Assembly: GCF_021502655.1 (NCBI RefSeq) | Contig: NZ_JAKFFT010000002.1 | Coordinates: 1,240,001-1,304,000, forward strand | DNA length: 64,000 nucleotides | Direction: 5' to 3' | Source: Dyadobacter sp. CY347 | Lineage (GTDB): Bacteria; Bacteroidota; Bacteroidia; Cytophagales; Spirosomataceae | In this document: positions 17,546 through 27,511 of the stretch, in pieces | Layout: each line of letters starts with the position of its first letter | Numbering within the stretch: position 1 is the first letter of the stretch | Translations under genes and position numbers: made by a program | Notes under the pieces: model-generated | What the model was told of the DNA's origin: nothing | Database searches by the model: none | The model's input: only the letters and a program-made list of their open reading frames with translations

Positions 17546-17639
17546 AAGGATCTGGCCGCGCCGCGGAGGCCGCCTAAACACTCCGGAGTCGTGAGCAGGA
17601 TTGAATGAAAATGAATGTCAAAATGTGACTCCGTTACTG

Positions 17640-18037
17640 CTTAGGGTCGTCCGCCAACACTACCAGACTTTTTTTTGATCGGAATGTTAAACCGCTTGCA
17701 GGGCTAGTATAAGGCTATTTCAGCGTAAACAGTTTTTTAGTCACACTACATCCAATTCCTCAAAATTTTCGTAGATACCGAAATACTTCTATTTGATGAC
17801 AATCTAGTGCTATAAGAAGATACTGTTAATTCTATTAATGTGTAGCATCATGGTTACTTATCTATTTCATATTAACTATATTTGAGTTTCTTAAAAGATA
17901 CCGAATAATATGACATAATTCATTCGATCGTGATTGACCGTGTGGTCGTCCGTAGCCAATTCCGATTGCGAAGCCGGTTCAATGTACCGGACCGTCTTGC
18001 TTAACCTCAGTAAACCCGCTATTTCTTCTCTCACTTT
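17640..18037. other. non-coding region
   Basis: About 400 bases, more AT-rich than the flanks, between the end of copy A homology and the first BspA-like gene. No coding frame, clear promoter or tRNA is visible. It presumably carries the promoter for the genes from 18038. Confidence 0.5.
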
Positions 18038-18589
18038 ATGAAGATACTTTACATTTTAGCATTCCTTTTTTGTCTCTGCGCATTTCAGGCGAAAGCCGAT
18101 TTTATAACCTATTGGAAAACGGGTAATCCGGGCGTAAGCGCTGAGAATCAAATCATTATTCCGGCTACGGGAAGCAATTATTATGTCTATTGGATAGATG
18201 TTAACGATACTGACGTTAGTAGTGAAGGACTAGCATCCGGCTACCATACGCTCACGTTTCCGTACCCTGGAACTTTCGAGGTGCACATATTGCCTTTCTT
18301 TGGATCTTTTACCAGGATTACCTTTGGCCCCGGGAGCGATGCTCCGAAACTCATTGGAATTACGCAATGGCGAGATTCGCAATGGGCAAATGTGGAGAAT
18401 GCATTTGCAGGATGCACAAACCTGACCATTACGGCTACTTATATTCCCAACACGCAAAATGTAATATCGATGGCGGGCATGTTCAGAGACGCCATCATCT
18501 TCGATCAGCCAGTTAACATTGCCCGAGACAGGCACATTTACCGACTTCCAACTGCTCACTTTCCCTGCACCCATTCCCAAACATCCTAA
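18038..18589 (+). pseudogene. BspA-like (DUF285) surface protein, truncated
   Basis: 183 residues. The signal peptide (MKILYILAFLFCLCAFQAKA) and the N-terminal domain (ITYWKTGNPG, GSFTRITFGPGSDAPKLI) match the start of the two larger paralogues downstream. The protein reaches only the first DUF285-type repeat (MAGMFRDAIIFDQPVN) and then runs into an unrelated tail and a stop. No further repeats or T9SS sorting domain are present, so it is probably a deleted member of the tandem family rather than a functional short form. Confidence 0.75.
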
Positions 18590-18607
18590 ATCTCTTTTCC
18601 TCATCTT

Positions 18608-20737
18608 ATGAACAAACTCTGCACCTTAACACTTCTGTTTTTAATCTTCGCATTCCATGCGAGCGGCCAGTACATCACGGTCTGGAACACGACCAATGCC
18701 GGGGAAAGCGGCAATGACCAGGTCACCATCCCGGCCACGGGTACCAACTATGACATTGTCTGGGAAGAAGTTGGCGTTCCTTCAAACAATGGTGGGGTGA
18801 CGGGCGTATCAGGAAATTATACAATCCAATTCCCGACAGCCGGCATTTATCAGGTAAGTATCACGCCGGGAAGCGGCACTTTCACCCGGATTGCGTTTGG
18901 CCCTGACACTGATTACCGAAAACTCCTGGAAATCCGACAATGGGGAAACATCCAGTGGGAAAGCATGGAAAACGCATACGCAAGTTGCAATAATATGACA
19001 GTCACTGCGACTGACATTCCTGATCTGCGCAATGTAACCTCAATGCACAGCATGTTTGCCTCCTGCTACGCCGTTACCGGTCTTTCGCAAGCTAACAGTT
19101 GGGACGTGAGCACCGTGACAGATATGGCGTACATGTTTGCCAGTACCCATTTTAATGATCCGATTGACAACTGGAACGTCAGCAATGTCACCAATATGGA
19201 AGGCATGTTCTTCAACAGTTACTTTAACCAGCCTATTGGTAACTGGACAGTGGGGAATGTTACCAATATGTCTTACATGTTCGATGCAACCGAAACCTTT
19301 AACCAGCCCATTGGTTCATGGGATGTGAGCAATGTCACCAATATGGGCTACATGTTTGCAGTGTCACAAAGTTTCAACCAGCCCATTGATGAATGGGAAA
19401 CAGGCTCTGTGGTTAATATGCGATCCATGTTCGCGCAGGCAGCGGTTTTTAATCAACCGATAGGATCATGGGATGTGAGCAATGTGACGGATATGCAAAC
19501 GATGTTCAGGAATACCGTCTTTAATCAGCCGATCGGTGACTGGGAAGTGGGCAACGTGGCGACCATGTCAAATATGTTTTACCTGGCAAGTGCTTTCAAT
19601 CAGCCAATTGGCGGCTGGAATGTGGGCAATGTGACAGACATGCGGTATATGTTTTTTGGTGCAAGTGCTTTCAACCAGCCAATTGGCACCTGGAACATGG
19701 GCAATGTGACGATCACCCAATTTATGTTAGCTGGCGCAGGTGCTTTCAACCAACCTGTTAATGACTGGGATCTGAGTAATGTTGCTGATCTGTCCTTCAT
19801 GTTTTACGGGGCGGTGTCATTTAATCAGCCGGTCAATGGATGGATTTTGAGCGGGGCAACAAATCTTCTTGCCATGTTTTTTCAAGCAACTTCTTTTAAT
19901 CAGCCTGTCAATGACTGGGATGTAAGTCAGGCTACCAATTTGTCGGGCGTATTCGCATATGCAAGTGCGTTCAATCAACCGCTTGATAATTGGACACTTT
20001 CATCTGTTACCGATATGACCTCGATACTTGCTGCCTCTGGGACGGATTGTGTGAATATGTCTTTGACGCTGATAGGTTGGGCAGCTAATACCGCTACCTC
20101 AAATAACATTATTTTTGGCGCAGAACAAATAGATTACGGTCCTCCGGCCGCCGAGGCACTTGAAACTTTGAGACTCGCTAAAAACTGGACAATAACAATC
20201 GGTAACGAAGTGATATGCGAAGCCCTGGAAGTAACGCTGATTAGCTTCAATGCAAAAAGCACCGGCGGACAGGTGCAGCTGGAATGGGCAACAGCTTCGG
20301 AGACGGACAACGACTATTTCGAAGTAGAGCGCTCTGCTGATATGCACAGTTGGAATGCAGTCGGAAAAATAGATGGAGCGGGAACGGTTACCAGTGTACG
20401 TAACTATACTTTGGTCGATTCAGCGCCGCTGGAAGGCACTTCTTATTACAGGCTGAGGATTATAGATTTTGCCGGAAAGGCTGACTATTCCAATATCAAG
20501 GCTGTGAATAGAAAAATGGCTCCTACGATAAACGTATATCCTAATCCGGCAACGACTTCTTTAACGCTCTCAGGAAAAGCAGGGGGCTATGTTGAGATCT
20601 ATAATCTATCCGGTCGGCAGGTGGTACGAAAAGAGATTAAAGCTGAGAAAACCGTTATCCCGCTGAGTGAACTTCCTGCAGGTGCCTACTTGATCAAATC
20701 CAATGACGGGTGGAATTCGAAATTCATCAAAAACTAG
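18608..20737 (+). CDS. BspA-like DUF285 repeat protein with T9SS sorting domain
   Basis: 709 residues. A signal peptide (MNKLCTLTLLFLIFAFHASG) and a beta-rich N-terminal domain (20-125) are followed by about twelve 24-26-residue repeats of the form FNQPIGSWDVSNVTNMxxMF (about 155-470), a connecting domain (VEVTLISFNAKSTGGQVQLE onward) and a type A C-terminal sorting domain (about 640-709: INVYPNPATTSLTLSG, PAGAYLIKSND). DUF285/BspA-like repeats form leucine-rich-like solenoids on cell surfaces and can mediate adhesion. Type IX secretion is inferred from the C-terminal domain. The repeats are similar enough in DNA to support expansion and contraction. Confidence 0.92.
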   Translation: MNKLCTLTLLFLIFAFHASGQYITVWNTTNAGESGNDQVTIPATGTNYDIVWEEVGVPSNNGGVTGVSGNYTIQFPTAGIYQVSITPGSGTFTRIAFGPDTDYRKLLEIRQWGNIQWESMENAYASCNNMTVTATDIPDLRNVTSMHSMFASCYAVTGLSQANSWDVSTVTDMAYMFASTHFNDPIDNWNVSNVTNMEGMFFNSYFNQPIGNWTVGNVTNMSYMFDATETFNQPIGSWDVSNVTNMGYMFAVSQSFNQPIDEWETGSVVNMRSMFAQAAVFNQPIGSWDVSNVTDMQTMFRNTVFNQPIGDWEVGNVATMSNMFYLASAFNQPIGGWNVGNVTDMRYMFFGASAFNQPIGTWNMGNVTITQFMLAGAGAFNQPVNDWDLSNVADLSFMFYGAVSFNQPVNGWILSGATNLLAMFFQATSFNQPVNDWDVSQATNLSGVFAYASAFNQPLDNWTLSSVTDMTSILAASGTDCVNMSLTLIGWAANTATSNNIIFGAEQIDYGPPAAEALETLRLAKNWTITIGNEVICEALEVTLISFNAKSTGGQVQLEWATASETDNDYFEVERSADMHSWNAVGKIDGAGTVTSVRNYTLVDSAPLEGTSYYRLRIIDFAGKADYSNIKAVNRKMAPTINVYPNPATTSLTLSGKAGGYVEIYNLSGRQVVRKEIKAEKTVIPLSELPAGAYLIKSNDGWNSKFIKN

Positions 20738-20787
20738 CCCGGAGATTTCTTATCCACATTCATTTTCTAATACTTAAATCTGAACTT

Positions 20788-22542
20788 ATGAAAAAGGTTT
20801 GCACCCTTATGCTCCTGTTTATACTATACACATATCATGTTAGGGCTCAGTATATTACCGTCTGGCAATCGGACGAATTTGGCGCAGGTAATCCAAATCA
20901 GATTGTCATCCCTGCAACAGGAGAAAATTACAGTATTGCATGGGAAGAAATTGGCGATGCTGCAAACATCGGCTCGGAAACAGGATCTGGTAATCACACG
21001 CTCACATTTCCGAATCCCGGGATTTATCAGGTGAGTATCACTCCAGGCAGCGGGACATTCACGCGAATCGCATTTAGCTTTGGCACAAATAGAAAGCTGC
21101 TGGAAGTCAGGCAGTGGGGAGATATTCAATGGGAAAGCATGGCAAGCGCCTACGAGAGTTGTACTAACATGAACGTCACCGCAATTGATATCCCTAACCT
21201 GCAGAATGTAACTTCCATGGCATCCATGTTTTCAAGATGCCCTTCTCTTAGGACTGTTCCGGGAATTAACAATTGGGATGTAAGCAACGTGACTAATATG
21301 CAGGGAATGTTTTATCTGGCCTCAAATTTTAATGAACCTATTGGCGATTGGGACGTGAGCAATGTCACCAGTATGCGCGCTATGTTTGCGTTCACCGCAT
21401 TTAATCAGCCTATTGGTTCATGGATTGTTAGCAATGTAATAGATATGGGCAACATGTTTTCCGGTGCATCCAGCTTCAATCAATCTCTTGCCGATTGGGA
21501 TGTAAGCGGGGTAATCGACATGGAAAAAATGTTCTCAAATGCTAACAGTTTCAATGGCGATGTTAGCGGCTGGGATGTTGGAAATGTGGTCACGATGAAC
21601 TCCACGTTTCTGGCTGCGTCTGCCTTCAACCAGCCAATAGGTTCGTGGAACGTGAGCAACGTAACTACCATGTATGGCATGCTGTCCAATGCCACGAGTT
21701 TTAATCAACCCCTCAATAGCTGGGATGTAAGCAAAGTCCGTGATATGTTCGGGATGTTCGCAACATCTCCTGCCTTCAATCAATCGCTGAGCAACTGGAC
21801 GCTTTCATCACTCACTGATATGACCTTCATGCTTTCGGGCTCCGGGATGGACTGTGCCAATATGGCTTACACCCTGGAGGGCTGGGCTGCAAACCCTGCT
21901 ACCCCGAACAACATTCCATTCGGTGCGCACGGCCTTAACTACGGGCCTCCCGCAACGGTAGCGTTGGGGACTTTAACAACGACCAAAAACTGGACGGTAT
22001 CAATCGGTAGTGAGGTTACCTGTGAAGCATTGGAAGTGTCCCTGATCAGCTTCGATGCAAAAAGCGCAGGCGGAAACGTAAAATTGGAATGGGCTACTGC
22101 TTCGGAAACGAACAATGATTACTTCGAAGTTGAACGCTCGGCTGATATGTACAGCTGGACCGTAATCGGCAAAACCAAAGGCGCAGGAACTGTGAATGCG
22201 GTAAGTAATTATGCTTTAACGGATTCCAGTCCGCTGGAAGGTGTTTCTTATTACAGGTTAAAAATTGTGGACTTTGCAGGAAAAGCTGATTGTTCCAATA
22301 TCAAGGCGGTAAATATCAAAACCGGCGCGACTCCAAGCATTTACCCCAATCCTGCAACAACTTTTTTAACGCTTTCAGGAAAAACGGTTGGCTATGTTGA
22401 AATATACAATCTGCTCGGTAAGCAGGTAGGCCAAACGAAAGTGAATGCTGAAAAAACGGTCATACCGCTGAACGGACTTCCTGCAGGCGCTTATCTGATC
22501 AAATCTGATGATGGATGGCATTCAAAATTCATCAAAAACTAG
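20788..22542 (+). CDS. BspA-like DUF285 repeat protein with T9SS sorting domain (paralogue)
   Basis: 584 residues from ATG 20788, chosen because it gives a clean signal peptide (MKKVCTLMLLFILYTYHVRA); the frame is open upstream to 20710 but overlaps the preceding gene. The architecture matches the protein at 18608-20737, with about seven repeats instead of twelve (FNEPIGDW, FNQPIGSW, FNQSLADW, FNGDVSGW and others) and a nearly identical connector and sorting domain. It is probably co-transcribed with its paralogue and displayed on the surface. The ligand is unknown. Confidence 0.92.
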   Translation: MKKVCTLMLLFILYTYHVRAQYITVWQSDEFGAGNPNQIVIPATGENYSIAWEEIGDAANIGSETGSGNHTLTFPNPGIYQVSITPGSGTFTRIAFSFGTNRKLLEVRQWGDIQWESMASAYESCTNMNVTAIDIPNLQNVTSMASMFSRCPSLRTVPGINNWDVSNVTNMQGMFYLASNFNEPIGDWDVSNVTSMRAMFAFTAFNQPIGSWIVSNVIDMGNMFSGASSFNQSLADWDVSGVIDMEKMFSNANSFNGDVSGWDVGNVVTMNSTFLAASAFNQPIGSWNVSNVTTMYGMLSNATSFNQPLNSWDVSKVRDMFGMFATSPAFNQSLSNWTLSSLTDMTFMLSGSGMDCANMAYTLEGWAANPATPNNIPFGAHGLNYGPPATVALGTLTTTKNWTVSIGSEVTCEALEVSLISFDAKSAGGNVKLEWATASETNNDYFEVERSADMYSWTVIGKTKGAGTVNAVSNYALTDSSPLEGVSYYRLKIVDFAGKADCSNIKAVNIKTGATPSIYPNPATTFLTLSGKTVGYVEIYNLLGKQVGQTKVNAEKTVIPLNGLPAGAYLIKSDDGWHSKFIKN

Positions 22543-22576
22543 CCCCTGGATCTCCAACCGAAACAAACTTGTTAAC

Positions 22577-22627
22577 ATGAAACAGTTCTCTACACTAACG
22601 CTTCTATTTCTATCATCTTCATTTTGA
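22577..22627 (+). pseudogene. fourth BspA-like paralogue reduced to its signal peptide
   Basis: ATG 22577 begins MKQFSTLTLLFLSSSF and stops at 22625-22627. It lines up with the signal peptide of the gene at 18608 (MNKLCTLTLLFLIFAF) and sits at the same distance after its neighbour. Only this leader remains, so the tandem family once had at least four members. Confidence 0.7.
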
Positions 22628-22740
22628 GAAAGCGGACGGCAGTGTTAAGGTTTTTAAAGTCATGCATGATTAACATTCAAATACGATGATTGAACAAGAT
22701 AATCGTTAAAGAGCCTGTTGTCTGAGTGGGTTTTCGAGGA

Positions 22741-24999
22741 CTACCCGTTGGTGCTGGCACTTATGCTATGCCACTTCCGGATCATATTGATCAATTCATC
22801 CAGTTTAATGGGCTTGCTGATGTAATCATTCATGCCGGCATCCAAGCAGTCCTGCCGGGTTCCATCAATTACATTGGCTGTAATTGCTATGATAACTGGC
22901 TGATTGCAAACGGTGTCCCTGATCAGTCTCGTTGCTTCCAAGCCGTCCATGACTGGCATCTGAACGTCCATCAAAATCAATCCATAATTTTTCTGATTGG
23001 CTGCTTCAACCGCTTCCTGGCCGTTTTTGACAATGTCGGGGTTGTAGCCCAGCTTTTTCAGAATGCTTACCATTAGACGCTGATTTACCATGTTGTCTTC
23101 TGCAACTAGAATTTTGAACGGGTAATCGTCGGCCAGATCTACAATGATCTTGTTGTTTGGGGCAACATTGGTTTTGATTTGTTTTGATTGTTGTAATACT
23201 CTGAAAATGTGCTTGCTAAGCGCTTGCTGGCGGATTGGTTTAGTTAGAATGGATGCGAAAAGTTTGCGATAATTGTTCTTAATTTCTTCACCAATAGAGC
23301 TTAGCAGGATAATTTGCAAATGTGGTGCGTAGCGGCGAATGTTCTCTGCGAGTGTCGTGCCGTCCATTTCAGGCATTTGCATATCGGTGATCACGAGGTC
23401 TATTTGCTGATCCCCAAAAAGAATTTCCATTGCTTCGGCGCCGGAAGAGGCCATGACTGGGTTTAATTTCCAGTTTTCCATCTGCCTTTTCAGGATCGCG
23501 ATGTTGGTCGCGTTGTCATCGACGATGAGGATCTTCTTGCCTGCATAATCATTCATGTCCTGATTTTCATAGGCTGGAAGGATCTTGGTGCCCTTTTGGG
23601 TTTTAATTGTAAAAGAAAATATAGATCCCCGGTTCACTTGACTTTTTACACTGATCTGCCCGCCCATCAGTTTTATCAATTTTTCGGAGATGGCCAGTCC
23701 CAAACCAGTGCCGCCGTATTTTCGGGTGTCGGAAGAATCAACTTGGGAAAATGCCTTGAACAGCCTGCTGATTTTGTCTTCCGATATGCCTATGCCTGTA
23801 TCACAAACGTCAAAAAGCAGCTCAATTTCGCTGTCCGAATGTTGCGTAACTTGTTTTACAAATACGCAAACTTCTCCTTGCTCGGTAAATTTCAGCGCAT
23901 TCCCCACCAGGTTAATCAGCACTTGCCGCAGGCGCAAAGCATCGCCTAAGATCTGGATTGGCACATTCTCATGGATCTGATATACCAGGTCAAGATTTTG
24001 CTTGGCTGCCTGGCTGCCAAATATGTCCAGCACATCCTCAATGTTTTGGCGCAGATGCAAGTCGTCGTTTTCAAGATCCAGCTTTCCCGATTCGATTTTT
24101 GAGAAATCAAGAATATCATTGATGACATTAATGAGCGTATCTCCACAGGTTGCGATGGTTTCCGTAAACATCCGTTGTTCCTCAGTCAGCTGGGTTTCCT
24201 GTAAAAGGGCTGTCATGCCGACAACCCCGTTCATCGGGGTCCGGATTTCGTGGCTCATGGTAGCCAGGAAAATGCTTTTTGCCTGGTTTGCCTTATCGGC
24301 ATCCTGTTGCGCGCGTGTCAGTTCTGCGTTGATAACAATTAATCTTTCATTGGCTTTGAGCTGGATTTCTTCGTTTTGTTTTCTGACTAAAGATAATTGC
24401 GCTTCCTTTTGCAGGATGGCCATTTCCATGGTCTGGCGGATTTGAACTTCATTATATTTATCGAGCATAAAAGCCCATAACCCGCAGATAAAGAAGATGG
24501 TGCCTGCGAGTAAAATGTGGATGGTAAAGGTCAGAAAATCAAAATAATCGAGGCGTGTAAAATAGATTTCCGTAAATCCGCTGTCCTGTAAATATCCGAA
24601 AATGGCGTGATGCAGCATGACCACCAGCATGATCGGAATTTGCAGTTTCCAGTTTTGGTAAGTGATCAAAACAGCGCTCCCGATGAACGCGAAAAAGTGC
24701 ATTTCAAACAATCCATGCATTTGGTAAATAAACTGCGCCATGTAAATGCCAAGCACTACACTGAGCACATATTGATAAAGATTGGACTTCGGAAGTGCCA
24801 TCTTGACGGAATAATAAGCCACCAGCAACATGCTGCCTACACCCAGTGCTATTTCCCAGGTGTCGTAAAATGTAGCCAGCATTAACCCGATCAGGAAGTA
24901 ACATGGCAAAAATAAATTCATCAGCCGGTCCGACCTTTTCCTGGTCTCAAACCGCAAATGATCGACTTGTAAATTGGGTAAAGCGTTTTCTTGATTCAT
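22741..24999 (-). CDS. hybrid sensor histidine kinase with two receiver domains
   Basis: 752 residues from ATG 24999. The N-terminal ~190 residues hold about six transmembrane segments with short loops. Then come a coiled coil (about 190-235), HisKA with His250 in [11 protein letters not shown], HATPase_c ([27 protein letters not shown]), receiver 1 ([11 protein letters not shown], Asp539 in [11 protein letters not shown]) and receiver 2 ([12 protein letters not shown], Asp678 in [10 protein letters not shown]). No DNA-binding output is attached, so the partner is elsewhere. The start codon overlaps the stop of the redoxin-like gene upstream (ATGA), suggesting translational coupling and a shared stimulus, perhaps redox or membrane state; this last point is inference. 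Confidence 0.95.
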   Translation of the reverse strand: MNQENALPNLQVDHLRFETRKRSDRLMNLFLPCYFLIGLMLATFYDTWEIALGVGSMLLVAYYSVKMALPKSNLYQYVLSVVLGIYMAQFIYQMHGLFEMHFFAFIGSAVLITYQNWKLQIPIMLVVMLHHAIFGYLQDSGFTEIYFTRLDYFDFLTFTIHILLAGTIFFICGLWAFMLDKYNEVQIRQTMEMAILQKEAQLSLVRKQNEEIQLKANERLIVINAELTRAQQDADKANQAKSIFLATMSHEIRTPMNGVVGMTALLQETQLTEEQRMFTETIATCGDTLINVINDILDFSKIESGKLDLENDDLHLRQNIEDVLDIFGSQAAKQNLDLVYQIHENVPIQILGDALRLRQVLINLVGNALKFTEQGEVCVFVKQVTQHSDSEIELLFDVCDTGIGISEDKISRLFKAFSQVDSSDTRKYGGTGLGLAISEKLIKLMGGQISVKSQVNRGSIFSFTIKTQKGTKILPAYENQDMNDYAGKKILIVDDNATNIAILKRQMENWKLNPVMASSGAEAMEILFGDQQIDLVITDMQMPEMDGTTLAENIRRYAPHLQIILLSSIGEEIKNNYRKLFASILTKPIRQQALSKHIFRVLQQSKQIKTNVAPNNKIIVDLADDYPFKILVAEDNMVNQRLMVSILKKLGYNPDIVKNGQEAVEAANQKNYGLILMDVQMPVMDGLEATRLIRDTVCNQPVIIAITANVIDGTRQDCLDAGMNDYISKPIKLDELINMIRKWHSISASTNG

Positions 25000-25613
25000 A
25001 TGAGAAGAAATATTCGCGATTTGCAAACCGGCATTGTACAGCCGTATGACTTCAATGCCTCCGCATTCAGAATGGGCAGCTTTTGGCTTTTCAGCATGCC
25101 TTCCAAAGCAATTTGGGCATATGCTGTCTTTTTGTCGGTGCAATAACGGCTGGAATTGTAATTTCCCCGGTAATATAAAAGTTGGTTTTTATCCAAAATA
25201 GCGGCCTGGGGCGTGGAGTAAACCCCGCATTGCGCCGCCAGGGATTGGTCGAAAATGACAGGAATTTTAAGTCCTATTTTGGATTGAATTTTTTCCGTTG
25301 AATAAACCTTATCTGACATGACTACAACAATGAACCGAATGTCGTTGCTGTGTTCGCGGACAAGTGATTGGAAGTGACTTTTATTGAACCTGGAACACGG
25401 ACATTTCGGATTATAAAAATGCAGGAACACAGGTTTCTGGCCATTTCCGGTGAGGTTTTCCAACAATTTAATCTTGGTTCCAAGTGGGATGGATTGGTAA
25501 TCTTTGGGAACTGGGGTCGGGAGTTTGTATTTCCAGTCGTTGTACCAAAAGAGCGCTCCTATTGAAAATAAAAGTAATAGAAGCCACGATGTGACTAGTG
25601 TGAATCGTATCAT
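24996..25613 (-). CDS. membrane-anchored redoxin-like protein (CPC motif)
   Basis: 205 residues from ATG 25613, chosen because it gives an N-terminal membrane anchor ([20 protein letters not shown]); the open frame reaches 25694. The rest is a thioredoxin-like fold facing the periplasm: [20 protein letters not shown], then CPCSRFN in place of the usual Cxx[12 protein letters not shown], and the cis-Pro-like segment [11 protein letters not shown]. Extra cysteines occur near the C-terminus (YGCTMPVCK). The CPCSRF motif recalls a small thioredoxin-like family (possibly DUF6436). It overlaps the histidine kinase gene by four bases. Confidence 0.8.
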   Translation of the reverse strand: MIRFTLVTSWLLLLLFSIGALFWYNDWKYKLPTPVPKDYQSIPLGTKIKLLENLTGNGQKPVFLHFYNPKCPCSRFNKSHFQSLVREHSNDIRFIVVVMSDKVYSTEKIQSKIGLKIPVIFDQSLAAQCGVYSTPQAAILDKNQLLYYRGNYNSSRYCTDKKTAYAQIALEGMLKSQKLPILNAEALKSYGCTMPVCKSRIFLLI

Positions 25614-25962
25614 GGGCAAGTAAGAACAGTGAGTGTGTTGTCTGGTACGCTTTCTTGTTATTATTATACTACGAGAAGAAGACAAATGTAACAATCATTG
25701 TGAAATAAATATATTTTGTAGGACTATTTTAATGTAGAATTTTAGTTGTCATATACCCGCAAAATTATGGGGGATAGTGGCCCGCGAGCATTTACGGTGC
25801 CTCCAAAATTGCATTGTCAGATCATTTCAAATTTGTGAGATCCTACGCGAATCGAAGCCATTTATTTGTCCTTGAGGATGTTATGAATTTAAGTTATCCA
25901 TATATCTCCACGCTGGGCAAAACACAGTATTCAAAAAATAGCTTTAATCTGAAAGTAAACGG

Positions 25963-25994
25963 ATTGGGAAAAAATATAAACTGTATTATATTTG
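25963..25994 (+). promoter_or_regulatory. Bacteroidota-type promoter for the fibre-like locus
   Basis: ATTG at 25963-25966 and TATATTTG at 25987-25994 are separated by 20 bases, close to the known Bacteroidota consensus (-33 TTTG, -7 TAnnTTTG, spacing about 19). Transcription would begin near 26001, about 48 bases before the ATG of the first subunit-like gene. Confidence 0.6.
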
Positions 25995-26048
25995 TAGAAG
26001 TATTTGTCAAATTAATTTTATAGTTCTTCACTGTTCACATTTCTTTCT

Positions 26049-26618
26049 ATGAAATCAAAATTTTCCTATTCAACACTTATGATTGTATTGGGTCTGGGGC
26101 TCGGAACTTCTCTTTCCGCATTCGCTCAGGACGATGCAGATGACACACACCAGATCTCAGTAGTTGTTCCGACCGTTGCCCTGCTTGACTTGGAAACTTC
26201 GTCGGTTCGCAACTTTTCCGCGGCATTTACACAGGCTACTCCGCTTGAAGCAGGGGACAAGGTGACGGCGCCCGCTGCCAACAGCACACTATGGCTTAAC
26301 TATTCATCAATTCAGACGGCGGAGATTTCGAAAAAGGTCTTGGTTGAAACCAGCGCGTTGGTTCCCGGTGTGGATATCAATGTGGTTGCAGCAGCATCAA
26401 CAACAGGATCGGGTGACAAAGGCGACCCTACAACAGCATTCAACCTTACTGTTGCGCCACAACCATTGATCACAGGAATCGGCAGTGCCTACACCGTCTC
26501 TGGTCCAAACAATGGCCACTTGCTGACCTATGCATTTGCATCCAACAACACCAATTATGCTGACTTGCGCTCCGGCACAGTTACCGTGACCGTAAAGTAT
26601 ACATTGGCAGACGAATAA
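26049..26618 (+). CDS. secreted pilin-subunit-like protein 1
   Basis: 189 residues with a clear signal peptide (LGLGLGTSLSAFAQ). The mature protein is all-beta in character: an N-terminal strand (HQISVVVPTVALLDLE), a Ser/Thr/Ala-rich middle and a C-terminal alternating strand GTVTVTVKYTLADE. Both ends resemble those of the 178-residue protein at 30214 (NVSITLPPVSLVDV and TSQVTVRYTMVDN). The fold is reminiscent of chaperone-usher and spore-coat-U-type subunits, which also end in such a strand. It is the first gene after the promoter and 92 bases before the chaperone candidate. It is probably the major subunit, by position; no family assignment is certain. Confidence 0.7.
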   Translation: MKSKFSYSTLMIVLGLGLGTSLSAFAQDDADDTHQISVVVPTVALLDLETSSVRNFSAAFTQATPLEAGDKVTAPAANSTLWLNYSSIQTAEISKKVLVETSALVPGVDINVVAAASTTGSGDKGDPTTAFNLTVAPQPLITGIGSAYTVSGPNNGHLLTYAFASNNTNYADLRSGTVTVTVKYTLADE

Positions 26619-26710
26619 GCCTAACTAATTGAACACTTCATGACGCTTCAATCCGGGCCGAACGCCCATGTGCCGGCCTGGAAAGGAAGTGATCACACCA
26701 GTAGCAAAGC

Positions 26711-27496
26711 ATGAGATTAGCCGCAAAACTATTCATAATGTTGTTCCTCTCGGGCCAGCTTAGTGCCGCAGTGGTAATTTTAAACGGATTAACACACACA
26801 CATACATTGCAAGGCACGGATGCCGGAACGCAAGGCATTATACGTGTGAAAAATGAAGGGGCAAAAAATGCGCGTATATTGGTATACCGTCAGGACCTTG
26901 TCTCTGATTGTGCGCAAGGCACGCAATATCCCGAAAGAGGCGGACACCAGCGTTCGTTAGGTGAGGGATTGAAGACCAATGTTGATGAACGGACCGTAGC
27001 GCCAAACGAAGTTTACGAAGTCCGTTATACCATTGAACTGGACCATGCAAAGTCAGATCCCGGCACGTATTGGGAAGTGGTGATGGTGGAAGTCGCCGAG
27101 CCTGTGCGTGAAGAAGCCAGGAAAGGGGTTATTGTAAATTCCACCGTGCGTTACGCGGTTCAGGTGATTGTGGACGTGGGTACATTTGAGGGGCCGCAGC
27201 TTTCTTATGAAAATGTGACTTTTGAAAAATTGGCCGAAGGGCAGTCGAACCTGAAAGTCCTGCTTAAAAACAATGGCACATTTGCCTCACGGACCAATCT
27301 GGTGCTGGAAGTATACGATGCGACAGGTAAGCTGCTAAAAACAACAAAACCTAACACACGCATGCTGTATCCGGGCCAGTGCAACACATTTGAAGTGCCT
27401 GTGAGTGATCTCGAAAAGGGAAAATATGACTGTGTGATCGTAGCAGACACGGGCAAAGATCTCTTCGGTTCCAACATTACATTACAGGTCGACTAA
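26711..27496 (+). CDS. periplasmic chaperone-like protein with two Ig-like domains
   Basis: 261 residues, signal peptide (AKLFIMLFLSGQLSAA). Two beta-sandwich domains are inferred. The first (about 20-150) begins with VVILNGLTHTHTLQG and contains GIIRVKNEGAKNARILVYRQ, like the first strands of pilus chaperones that cap subunits. The second (about 155-261) has LKVLLKNNGTFASRTNLVLEV and ends in SNITLQVD, like CARDB/Ig modules. Its place between an exported subunit and a large outer-membrane barrel fits a periplasmic escort. The usual signature residues of FimC-type chaperones cannot be identified, so function is inferred from architecture and neighbours. Confidence 0.55.
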   Translation: MRLAAKLFIMLFLSGQLSAAVVILNGLTHTHTLQGTDAGTQGIIRVKNEGAKNARILVYRQDLVSDCAQGTQYPERGGHQRSLGEGLKTNVDERTVAPNEVYEVRYTIELDHAKSDPGTYWEVVMVEVAEPVREEARKGVIVNSTVRYAVQVIVDVGTFEGPQLSYENVTFEKLAEGQSNLKVLLKNNGTFASRTNLVLEVYDATGKLLKTTKPNTRMLYPGQCNTFEVPVSDLEKGKYDCVIVADTGKDLFGSNITLQVD

Positions 27497-27511
27497 GCTT
27501 TCCCGATCCCA

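Larger units (their letters stand above)
15371..17627. repeat. copy A of a segmental duplication (internally deleted counterpart of 35950-40400)
   Basis: Reading left to right, this block follows the order and orientation of copy B: AraC, SDR, msrA, YdeI-like gene, VOC fragment, 91-residue gene, CHC2-type gene start, oriT-like hairpin. Within matched stretches only scattered base changes are visible. Six segments of B are absent in A, one per gene: about 36246-36598, 36984-37315, 37767-37952, 38419-38592, 38921-39142 and 39370-40315. Homology ends near 17627, at the start region of the relaxosome gene, and nothing matching the mobilization genes follows. Confidence 0.92.

Noticed and set aside
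19100..20000. Regularly spaced similar units of about 75 bases that could look like a repeat array or CRISPR
   Set aside because: Every unit is in frame and encodes FNQPIGxWDVSNVT-type DUF285 repeats; spacers are not unique and repeats are not identical.
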